Source: Methanobacteriota archaeon (GTDB taxonomy: Archaea > Halobacteriota > Methanosarcinia > Methanosarcinales > Methanoperedenaceae). Taken from it: DNA of 5,952 nt. The notes under the pieces were generated by a model. That model saw nothing but the letters and a program-made list of their open reading frames with translations, was not told the DNA's origin and made no database searches. The stretch covers positions 1 through 5,952 of the forward strand of contig JAHIFK010000302.1 of assembly GCA_018900975.1 (NCBI GenBank), given 5' to 3'. Below, piece by piece: positions 1 to 5,328 of this stretch. Positions within the stretch are counted from its first letter, which is position 1. Each line of letters starts with the position of its first letter. The translations under genes were made by a program, and so were the position numbers.

Positions 1-46
1 CCGTGGTGGGGTGTCGCCCGCAGACGAATAACCGAAAGGGGGGTTT

Positions 47-76
47 AAGGGGGGACAGCGGAATGTCCCCCCTTTT
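47..76 (+). terminator. Strong GC-rich hairpin with T tail, terminator-like
   Basis: A perfect 11-bp inverted repeat (47-57 with 64-74: AAGGGGGGACA / TGTCCCCCCTT) encloses a 6-base GCGGAA loop. The second arm ends in a T run (73-76), so the structure resembles an intrinsic terminator for a gene entering from the left. A frame open from base 1 stops at 46-48, directly against the hairpin, which fits that reading but is too short to identify a product. A second G6 tract (38-43) could pair with the same C6 tract (67-72), giving an alternative fold. It could instead be a dispersed REP-like palindrome; one window cannot decide. Confidence 0.5.
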
Positions 77-186
77 AATTAGCTGTAGCTTTGGATATTT
101 TGTGAAATTGGTTGTAGAAAATCTTATATAACATGTCTAATCAAATCCGACAAGCAGTACCCGGCGGTTCTTGATACCTCAAAAAA

Positions 187-195
187 CATATATAG
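187..195 (+). promoter_or_regulatory. TATA box of the SAM hydrolase gene
   Basis: CATATATAG is centred about 28 bases before the ATG at 219. Archaeal transcription usually starts about 26 bases downstream of the box centre, which puts the start within a few bases of the ATG and predicts a leaderless or nearly leaderless mRNA. No Shine-Dalgarno motif lies before the ATG, which agrees. A second TATA-like stretch, TTATATAA at 124-131, could drive a longer transcript. Confidence 0.5.
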
Positions 196-218
196 TTCCA
201 GAGTACTTTTTTGATCAT

Positions 219-995
219 ATGATAATAACCCTGCTTACTGATTTCGGGGATTTGTACCCGGCTTCAATGAAGGGTGCGATACTTTGTATAGATCCCGCCG
301 CAAACATCGTGGACATCTCCCATTCAGTCCCGCGCCACGATGTTCGCGCAGGCGCTTTCATGCTGATGACATGCGCCCGGTATTTCCCATCTGATACTGT
401 GCATATCGCCGTTGTTGACCCTGGAGTAGGGACACAAAGGCGTCCCATAGCTGTCATGGCAGGATCCGGGGATTTTGGTATCCATTATTTTGTAGGGCCG
501 GATAATGGGATCCTCATTCCAGCCGCAAAGAGCATTGGGAAAATTAAGGTGTATGAGATCACAAACAAACATCTTTTCGATCAAAATGTATCTTCGACTT
601 TTCACGGAAGGGATATATTCGCACCAGTCGGGGCTCATATCTCAAAAGGGAGGGATATTGGAGATGTTGGAAGGCTAATTTCAGATTTTATTGACCTTGA
701 TTTTGGGGAAGGGACGAAAAAAGAGGGATCACTGGAGGGCAGGGTGATTTATATTGATGGATTCGGGAGTATCGTGACGAATATTTCATCTGATCTGGTT
801 GATCTCAAGCCAGGCGACGTTATGGAAATAGATAATAAACAGGTTGTATTCCAGAAGTCTTATGGGTTTTGTAAGGAAGGTGAATCACTGGCATTAATCG
901 GAAGCCACGGATATCTTGAGATAGCGGTGAACAAAGGGAATGCTGCGGTCATTTTTGGGAAAAAACAGGGTGAGAAAGTAATTATTAGTATCTAA
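219..995 (+). CDS. SAM hydroxide adenosyltransferase (DUF62 family, SAM hydrolase)
   Basis: The 258-residue product matches the archaeal DUF62 family, cytosolic enzymes that use hydroxide to split S-adenosylmethionine into adenosine and methionine; relatives use chloride or fluoride. Visible family motifs are ITLLTDFG at residues 3-10, VVDPGVG at 65-71, GPDNG at 93-97, FHGRD at 128-132, and GSHG near the C-terminus. The Asp-Arg-His catalytic triad known from the Pyrococcus enzyme maps onto Asp67, Arg74 (or Arg75) and His129. Residues up to about 145 form the SAM-binding N-terminal domain; the rest is the C-terminal beta domain. The frame is open upstream to a TTG at 171, but I chose the ATG at 219 because the family begins with this motif almost at residue 1 and the TATA box would place transcription start there. 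It is monocistronic: a 127-base spacer with a new promoter follows. The family call is firm; the physiological role (SAM or methionine balance) is not established by sequence. Confidence 0.93.
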   Translation: MIITLLTDFGDLYPASMKGAILCIDPAANIVDISHSVPRHDVRAGAFMLMTCARYFPSDTVHIAVVDPGVGTQRRPIAVMAGSGDFGIHYFVGPDNGILIPAAKSIGKIKVYEITNKHLFDQNVSSTFHGRDIFAPVGAHISKGRDIGDVGRLISDFIDLDFGEGTKKEGSLEGRVIYIDGFGSIVTNISSDLVDLKPGDVMEIDNKQVVFQKSYGFCKEGESLALIGSHGYLEIAVNKGNAAVIFGKKQGEKVIISI

Positions 996-1010
996 TTATA
1001 CTTATAATTA
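993..1010. repeat. AT-only inverted repeat overlapping the stop codon
   Basis: TAATTATA (993-1000) and TATAATTA (1003-1010) are perfect inverted arms around a CT centre. The first three bases are the stop codon of the SAM hydrolase gene. It may be a weak 3'-end structure, or chance in AT-rich DNA. A further imperfect 14-base palindrome is centred on ACAATTGT (1037-1044), followed by a T-rich run at 1051-1055 that could serve as an archaeal termination signal. Confidence 0.3.
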
Positions 1011-1080
1011 TTCATCACATATACATGATTAGCATGACAATTGTGATATCTTTTTATAGTAAAAACGTAATAACATAATA

Positions 1081-1090
1081 ATATATAAAC
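1081..1090 (+). promoter_or_regulatory. TATA box of the helical-repeat operon
   Basis: ATATATAAAC lies about 37 bases before the ATG at 1123, predicting transcription start near 1111-1112 and a leader of about 10 bases. That is just enough to keep the GGAG Shine-Dalgarno motif at 1114-1117, five bases before the ATG. Box, Shine-Dalgarno and start codon form a coherent promoter-leader unit that supports the start chosen for the first gene. Confidence 0.5.
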
Positions 1091-1122
1091 ACAATATTAC
1101 ATTTAAACAATCTGGAGTATAT

Positions 1123-1995
1123 ATGATAGTTGCCGATGAATTTTTAAAATGCTGTACTGCATCGCTCGAATCTAATTTTGGGCAGTTATCATATGAAATG
1201 ATCAATAAAATAAAAACAAAGAAAAATATAACTGACAGCTCAAATATAAACGATCTAAAAGAATTTATCGATATTCTCGAGACAAAACTCATTATGTTTT
1301 CTGGAAAGCATAAGGCAACAGAGATATGCAACGCGATCAGGACTAATGGAATACCCAAAACAGCAGATGTGGCTGAAGAAGTAAAACCGGTGGATATGAT
1401 AAAGAGCGATGAACTTGATATTGAGATCAAGAAATTCCTGACAACTCGTGCCCTGCCAAAAGAAGCAGATATTTTAGATTATACTAAATTTCTGGCCTTG
1501 AAACACCGTGGAAACGTCAAAGTTATTGAAAAAGATGTAATTGAAAAGGTCAAACTGCACGTTAATTCAGGTATAAAGAAAAACACGCTTAATAAAGAAA
1601 TATCCAGATTCCTTGAAAGATATCCGCAGCCTGTGAAATCAGATGTTGATGATTTTGTCAAATATATGAATATATCGAAATTGAACATTGATGAGAAACA
1701 GGTCAGGGAGGAGCTTGAAAAAGAAAGGCTCTGCCGTAAGTTCGAAGAACCGGGTGCATTCCCAGGGTCAAGTGAGATCGATCAATTAGTTAACACTGTT
1801 AAAGGAAAGAAAGATAAAGAAGCTGTAGAAAATCTAATGCATAAACAGGGACTCAGTTACCTGATCAAAGATGAAAAAGGCGTTTCTGAAAAATCACTAA
1901 CAGAATTCATGGATATTGTTATGCCCAGTGAAACAGACATGAAAGACGCTCTGGAAGGAATGGGTCTAAAACATCTAATAAAAACTAAACAATAA
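1123..1995 (+). CDS. Unrecognised helical-repeat protein A, paralogue of the next gene
   Basis: I do not recognise this 290-residue protein. It is rich in Lys, Glu, Asp and Ile, has no signal peptide or membrane helix, and is probably cytosolic and nearly all alpha-helical. Residues about 5-75 form an N-terminal helical domain with a K-L-x2-F-x-G-x2-K-A-x-E-I signature (55-68). The rest contains five degenerate copies of a P-x3-[DE]-hydrophobic turn, with prolines at 78, 112, 170, 214 and 268; the first four carry a residue (Ala71, Phe105, Phe163, Phe207) seven positions before the proline. This suggests a repeated helix-loop-helix unit of about 35-58 residues. Residues 199-209 (EKERLCRKFEE) are almost identical to the next protein. 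GGAG five bases upstream fixes the ATG start. The next gene begins 8 bases after the stop, so the two are surely co-transcribed. A scaffold or protein-binding role is possible but is inference; no catalytic motif is visible. Confidence 0.85.
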   Translation: MIVADEFLKCCTASLESNFGQLSYEMINKIKTKKNITDSSNINDLKEFIDILETKLIMFSGKHKATEICNAIRTNGIPKTADVAEEVKPVDMIKSDELDIEIKKFLTTRALPKEADILDYTKFLALKHRGNVKVIEKDVIEKVKLHVNSGIKKNTLNKEISRFLERYPQPVKSDVDDFVKYMNISKLNIDEKQVREELEKERLCRKFEEPGAFPGSSEIDQLVNTVKGKKDKEAVENLMHKQGLSYLIKDEKGVSEKSLTEFMDIVMPSETDMKDALEGMGLKHLIKTKQ

Positions 1996-2003
1996 GGGAA
2001 AAT

Positions 2004-2750
2004 ATGGTTTATTCACTTGAAATACTAAAAGACCATCTTGAAAAAAATGCGGGAGAAACGGGCGTAAAGATTTTCCAGACATCAGTTTCAAAGATTAAAA
2101 TCGGGGAAAAGCCCTCAAATGAACAACTAATAAAACTTTCCATTGAAATCGAGAAAAAATTGAAACTTTTTTTTGGCAACATCAAAGCTAAAGAGATATT
2201 AGATAAATTAGAACAACGTGCCAGCGAATCACAAGTAAATTTGGAATCAGTCCTCAAACCGCATCTTGAAGCTATTTTCAAGACAAAAGGTCTCCCCGGT
2301 GAATCATATCTCAGGGAAGTTGTAAGGAATGTCGTTTCAAAGGGCTATATAGGTGATGAAAATAAAGCTATCGAAGTGTTGAAAAGGCTTTCTAAAAAAA
2401 AGGTAATTTATGCATTGAATTACTGCATGACCCGTAACGAACTCCATAGTTTTATTGACGGGTATCCAACATACACCCAGGAAGACCTCGAAAATTTCAT
2501 TAATTCTCTCAGGAATAAAAAGCTTGAATCGAATCCTGATACTATAAGGGCTTTAATAGAAAAGGAGAGGCTTTATAGAAAATTTGAGGAGCAAACCACG
2601 GAAGATATATTTCAGGAAAAAATCTTTGAGCAATATATCCTGTTGTTTAAATCCACTAATAATGCCGACTATAAATTCCTTATGGTTGATGAGGAACTGA
2701 AAGACCTGCTATTGAAAAAGATTTCAAATGTTGCCTTTGCAAAAATATAA
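2004..2750 (+). CDS. Unrecognised helical-repeat protein B, paralogue of the preceding gene
   Basis: This 248-residue protein is a clear relative of the upstream product and likewise of unknown function. Shared landmarks are the N-terminal K-L-x2-F-x-G-x2-K-A-x-E-I block (residues 52-65), a G-L-P-x-E turn near 96-100 (A-L-P-x-E at 110-114 in protein A), an F-x4-P-x5-D-[LV] segment from Phe150 (Phe163 in protein A), and EKERLYRKFEE at 186-196. It lacks the last two repeat-like turns of protein A and ends in its own Leu/Lys-rich helices after residue 200. Charged and Lys/Glu-rich, with no signal peptide or membrane segment, it is probably cytosolic. The ATG at 2004 follows an AGGG motif (1995-1998) that overlaps the upstream stop codon, with 5-base spacing: an operon arrangement with likely translational linkage. 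Two adjacent diverged copies suggest heteromeric partners from an old tandem duplication, an inference from paralogy and operon position. Confidence 0.85.
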   Translation: MVYSLEILKDHLEKNAGETGVKIFQTSVSKIKIGEKPSNEQLIKLSIEIEKKLKLFFGNIKAKEILDKLEQRASESQVNLESVLKPHLEAIFKTKGLPGESYLREVVRNVVSKGYIGDENKAIEVLKRLSKKKVIYALNYCMTRNELHSFIDGYPTYTQEDLENFINSLRNKKLESNPDTIRALIEKERLYRKFEEQTTEDIFQEKIFEQYILLFKSTNNADYKFLMVDEELKDLLLKKISNVAFAKI

Positions 2751-2840
2751 GTTATATATAAATTATATAATATACTATAATAATATACCACAACTCACAA
2801 TATTATCCAGATTAACGAAGCCATAACTTAATATATATGA
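2751..2840 (+). promoter_or_regulatory. AT-rich spacer with TATA box of the membrane-protein gene
   Basis: This spacer is extremely AT-rich and contains two adjacent 10-base palindromes, TTATATATAA (2752-2761) and ATTATATAAT (2762-2771), right after the operon. TTAATATATAT at 2828-2838 is the best TATA box for the downstream gene and predicts transcription start near 2859-2862, giving a leader of about 75 bases. That leader holds a 12-codon frame including its stop (ATG at 2880, stop at 2913-2915) with no Shine-Dalgarno motif, so it is probably chance. No clear Shine-Dalgarno precedes the ATG at 2935. Confidence 0.4.
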
Positions 2841-2934
2841 ATTTAGATATTATTTGTGTGTACTGAAGAAGACAGAACAATGCAGTTTGTCCTGTTTAAG
2901 ACTAGAATTACGTAAATTACCGGGTCAAGATATC

Positions 2935-4701
2935 ATGAAAAAATCCAAAATTGCAATGGTTCTATTGTTTTTGATCATTTTCTCATTTAGTGTCGCTGCC
3001 GAATCACCAGTAAATCAACCTCCTGAGGCTTTTTTCACTGCGTCCCCATCTTCAGGCCAGTCGACATTGACCGTGCAGTTTGACGCATCGGGATCAGTTG
3101 ATATGGATGGTACGATCGTTTCTTATGCATGGGATTTTGGCGATGGTAAATCTGGCAGCGGAGAGAAAGTATCGTACACATATAAGAATTTCGGCACATA
3201 TCCTGCATCGATTAAAGTAACTGATGACCGCGGACTTACGGGCACATACACCACAAAGATCACTGTACCAAATGGCGTCAGCCTGTCACTGACCATAATT
3301 CCGGATCCGGTCTCTATCGGCACGGGGGACGCTTCCATTATCAACGTGATCGTGAAATCAAAAGACGGTACTCCAAGATCCGGGGTAAAAGTGACACTTA
3401 AATCGACTGGTGGCAATTTAGCTCCTGACTCCGGGAATACCGATCCTTCAGGCAAGTTCATTTCAAGCTTTACCGCACCTGAAGGGAAATACCGGATATC
3501 GGCTACTGCAGTTCAAACCGGTTTTTCTCAGGGTTCAGGGGAAACAACGGTCAGGGTTTCGATAAAAACCCCCCTTTCAGTGGAAATTGTTTCTATACCA
3601 GGGTCCATAGGGTCAAATGGGACATCCAATATCAAGGTGATCGTTAAAGGCAGCGATGGAGAACCTGTCAGTGATGCCTTCGTGACGCTTGAACCTGATA
3701 CTAACGGGACGGTTTCTCCGTCTTCGGGGCAGACTGATTCCAGCGGGCAGTTTACAGCGACTTTTTCGGGGTTCGGGGAAACTGCTCATTCAGTAAAAGC
3801 GGTTGTGAGAAAGAATGGATATGCACAGGGTTCTGGCGAGGTCATTATAGAAGTTTCAACAGCTAACAATATCAGTTTCATGATCTTAATACTTTTTTTG
3901 ATAATCATTATTGGATCAGCCTTCCAGGAATTCTGGATAAAAGGCCGGCTTCAGTTGATACCCCTAAAAACTAATGTGCCGTGCGATGGAACATCTAATA
4001 TTCCTGTAAATGTGCAATTCGTTGATCCCTCCGGGAAGCCCAGGACACAGCTTAAAGACCGCCAGGTTAAGGTAAGCTCAACTTTAGGGACTGTAATGAA
4101 CATTGTTCTCCCCAAAGGCAAGGAGTCGATAGAAGCGGTCCTGCCGTCATCACATGTATGCGGAATTGTAACGCTGACCGCTCAATCAGGTATACAAAAA
4201 GCTATTGCTAAAGTTAATTTTACCGGAAATATGGGGGAAATGGTTCTTGAAGTTTCTCCGACTAAGATCCCTGCTGACGGTATATCTATTTCGTCAGTGA
4301 TTATCAAGGTCAAAGATGATAAAGGGAATTTCATAACATCCCTGGGTGAATGGGTTATTGAGATAACTACAACTCTTGGGACTATTTCAAGCCCTGTGAT
4401 AATGCCACCAGGTACACTTTCAGGAATTGCCATACTCACCTCTGAAAAGAAAATCGGTGTTGCAACAGTTAAGGCATCAATGGGAGCGCTTCATTGTGAG
4501 AAAAAAGTTATTTTTGAAGAGCTTCCTGAAAGGTTCTGTATGAACTGCGGCGACCCATTGAAAAGGGACCTGAAAACCTGCCCCAACTGCAAGAAAACTG
4601 CTCCTGCGGATACAGAAATAAAGGAGTGCAATTCATGCCAGACGTTTATTCCATCCTCAGCAACCTTCTGCGACAGGTGCGGGGCAAAGCAGCCTGTATA
4701 G
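2935..4701 (+). CDS. Membrane protein: PKD, Ig-like repeats on both sides of one TM helix, two zinc ribbons
   Basis: The product has 588 residues. Residues 1-22 form a signal peptide (KKSK, then a hydrophobic stretch, cleavage probably after VAA). Residues 26-111 are a PKD domain with the hallmark WDFGDG at 66-71. Two Big-1-like Ig domains follow (about 115-208 and 213-307); both contain TD-x-S-G and QGSGE (199-203, 298-302). A membrane helix spans about 313-333, followed by Lys and Arg, so by the positive-inside rule the C-terminal part is cytoplasmic. Two more Ig-like domains (about 339-430 and 435-527) share a [ST]TLGT[VI] strand. Two zinc ribbons end the protein, each C-x2-C-x10-C-x2-C (Cys535/538/549/552 and Cys565/568/579/582). 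The outer half has no cysteine; the inner half has eleven. The frame is open upstream to a TTG at 2854, but the ATG at 2935 gives an intact signal peptide. It is probably a surface adhesion or sensing protein with a cytoplasmic interaction module. The architecture is seen; the function is inferred. Confidence 0.9.
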   Translation: MKKSKIAMVLLFLIIFSFSVAAESPVNQPPEAFFTASPSSGQSTLTVQFDASGSVDMDGTIVSYAWDFGDGKSGSGEKVSYTYKNFGTYPASIKVTDDRGLTGTYTTKITVPNGVSLSLTIIPDPVSIGTGDASIINVIVKSKDGTPRSGVKVTLKSTGGNLAPDSGNTDPSGKFISSFTAPEGKYRISATAVQTGFSQGSGETTVRVSIKTPLSVEIVSIPGSIGSNGTSNIKVIVKGSDGEPVSDAFVTLEPDTNGTVSPSSGQTDSSGQFTATFSGFGETAHSVKAVVRKNGYAQGSGEVIIEVSTANNISFMILILFLIIIIGSAFQEFWIKGRLQLIPLKTNVPCDGTSNIPVNVQFVDPSGKPRTQLKDRQVKVSSTLGTVMNIVLPKGKESIEAVLPSSHVCGIVTLTAQSGIQKAIAKVNFTGNMGEMVLEVSPTKIPADGISISSVIIKVKDDKGNFITSLGEWVIEITTTLGTISSPVIMPPGTLSGIAILTSEKKIGVATVKASMGALHCEKKVIFEELPERFCMNCGDPLKRDLKTCPNCKKTAPADTEIKECNSCQTFIPSSATFCDRCGAKQPV

Positions 4702-4708
4702 CTGCCTT

Positions 4709-4713
4709 AAAAA
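4709..4713 (-). terminator. Oligo-T terminator of the tRNA gene
   Basis: On the minus strand, TTTTT starts 10 bases beyond the discriminator base of the tRNA, as expected for archaeal termination at T runs. It lies only 8 bases past the stop codon of the converging membrane-protein gene. Confidence 0.5.
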
Positions 4714-4723
4714 GTGGTTTAAA

Positions 4724-4797
4724 TGGGCCCGCGGAGACTCGAACTCCGGATCTCCGCTGTGTAAGAGCGACGTCATAGCCGACTAGACCACGGGCCC
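4724..4797 (-). tRNA. tRNA-Val (anticodon UAC)
   Basis: The 74-base cloverleaf reads on the minus strand from 4797 to 4724. The acceptor stem is GGGCCCG/CGGGCCC (7 bp), with T8 and G9. The D arm has a short stem and loop AGTCGGCTA. The anticodon stem is TCGCT/AGCGG with loop CTTACAC, placing anticodon TAC at 4763-4761. The variable loop is AGATC, the T stem is CGGAG/CTCCG with loop TTCGAGT, and the discriminator is A. UAC reads valine GUA and probably GUG codons. There is no intron and no encoded CCA (TTT follows), so the tail must be added by the CCA-adding enzyme. The gene converges on the membrane-protein gene with 22 bases between them and is divergent from the DUF296 gene. Confidence 0.97.
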
Positions 4798-4822
4798 AGC
4801 CTTGCCTTAAATGTTGTTTGGT

Positions 4823-4830
4823 GTATATAG
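4823..4830 (-). promoter_or_regulatory. TATA box of tRNA-Val
   Basis: On the minus strand, CTATATAC is centred about 29-30 bases before the tRNA 5' end, so transcription should start only about three bases upstream of it. This is the normal geometry for an archaeal tRNA gene. Confidence 0.55.
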
Positions 4831-4844
4831 TTTTTGTCTGTTGC

Positions 4845-4884
4845 AAATATATTTACAGAATCGTAAGTTTTAAACTTTGCAGGA
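4845..4884 (+). promoter_or_regulatory. Promoter and leader of the DUF296 gene
   Basis: Two TATA candidates lie in the divergent spacer. AAATATATTT (4845-4854), itself a palindrome, would start transcription near 4876 and leave a 20-base leader holding AGGA (4881-4884), though 12 bases from the ATG is long for a Shine-Dalgarno. TTTTAAAC (4868-4875) would start transcription at the ATG (4897) and make a leaderless mRNA. The sequence does not decide between them. Confidence 0.4.
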
Positions 4885-4896
4885 TGTATTCTGTAC

Positions 4897-5328
4897 ATGG
4901 ATTATCGCAAGGGTTCAATAGGGCGGATATTTGTAGCAAGAGTTGACCATGGTGAAGACCTGCTGAAAGAGCTGACAGCGTTGGCTGTCAGGGAAAACAT
5001 AAGGTCAGCCTTTTTCACCATACTTGGCGCGGCAGGGAAGGCGCAACTGGTGACTGGACCAAAGGAAAAGTCTGTTCCCCCGGTAACTGTATGGTCTTCT
5101 TTTGACGATGTGCGCGAAATCGTTGGCGCGGGGAACATTTTCCTTGAGAACGGCGCACCAAAGATACACCTGCATGCGGTCGCGGGAAGCAGCAGGGGGC
5201 TTACGATGGGGTGCATCAGGAAAGAGGCAGAGGCTTTCATGGTTCTTGAGGTTTTCATAATCGAGACGGATATTAAGGCGGAAAGAGTAGTTAATGAAAA
5301 GATGGGTTTTTCACCGATCACTTTCTAA
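4897..5328 (+). CDS. DUF296/PPC-domain protein
   Basis: The 143-residue product is a single PPC (plant and prokaryote conserved, DUF296) domain, a small trimer-forming fold found in bacteria and archaea and fused to AT-hooks in plant DNA-binding proteins. Family features are the R-V-D-H-G-E-D-L-L start (15-23), the F-T-I-L-G-A-A-G-K strand and turn (40-48), the H-L-H-A motif (91-94), and the closing G-F-S segment (137-139). His91 and His93 are the expected metal ligands. Where many members have a third histidine (G-H-L), this protein reads G-C-I, with Cys106. There is no AT-hook or other extra domain, so DNA binding cannot be claimed. The ATG at 4897 gives normal family length; another ATG at 4884 is out of frame. 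The gene has its own promoter and is divergent from tRNA-Val; context suggests no pathway. The cellular role of stand-alone archaeal members is not known to me. Confidence 0.88.
   Translation: MDYRKGSIGRIFVARVDHGEDLLKELTALAVRENIRSAFFTILGAAGKAQLVTGPKEKSVPPVTVWSSFDDVREIVGAGNIFLENGAPKIHLHAVAGSSRGLTMGCIRKEAEAFMVLEVFIIETDIKAERVVNEKMGFSPITF

Noticed and set aside
1..48. Possible C-terminal tail of an upstream gene (frames stopping at 29-31 and at 46-48).
   Set aside because: Only 9-15 residues are visible, two frames are equally possible and neither shows a recognisable motif.
171..218. TTG at 171 as start of the SAM hydrolase.
   Set aside because: It adds 16 residues before the conserved N-terminus and would lie upstream of the TATA box that best fits the ATG at 219.
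2880..2915. Short upstream frame in the leader of the membrane-protein gene.
   Set aside because: It has 12 codons including the stop, no Shine-Dalgarno and no recognisable leader-peptide character.
2854..2934. TTG at 2854 as start of the membrane protein.
   Set aside because: It would place 27 residues, three of them cysteines, before a textbook signal peptide that begins at the ATG at 2935.
4646..4846. Minus-strand 66-codon frame spanning the tRNA.
   Set aside because: It runs across the tRNA gene and into the opposing gene; its residues mirror the tRNA and show no protein family.
4902..5321. Minus-strand 139-codon frame opposite the DUF296 gene.
   Set aside because: It lies wholly within a gene of clear family on the other strand and is its antisense shadow.
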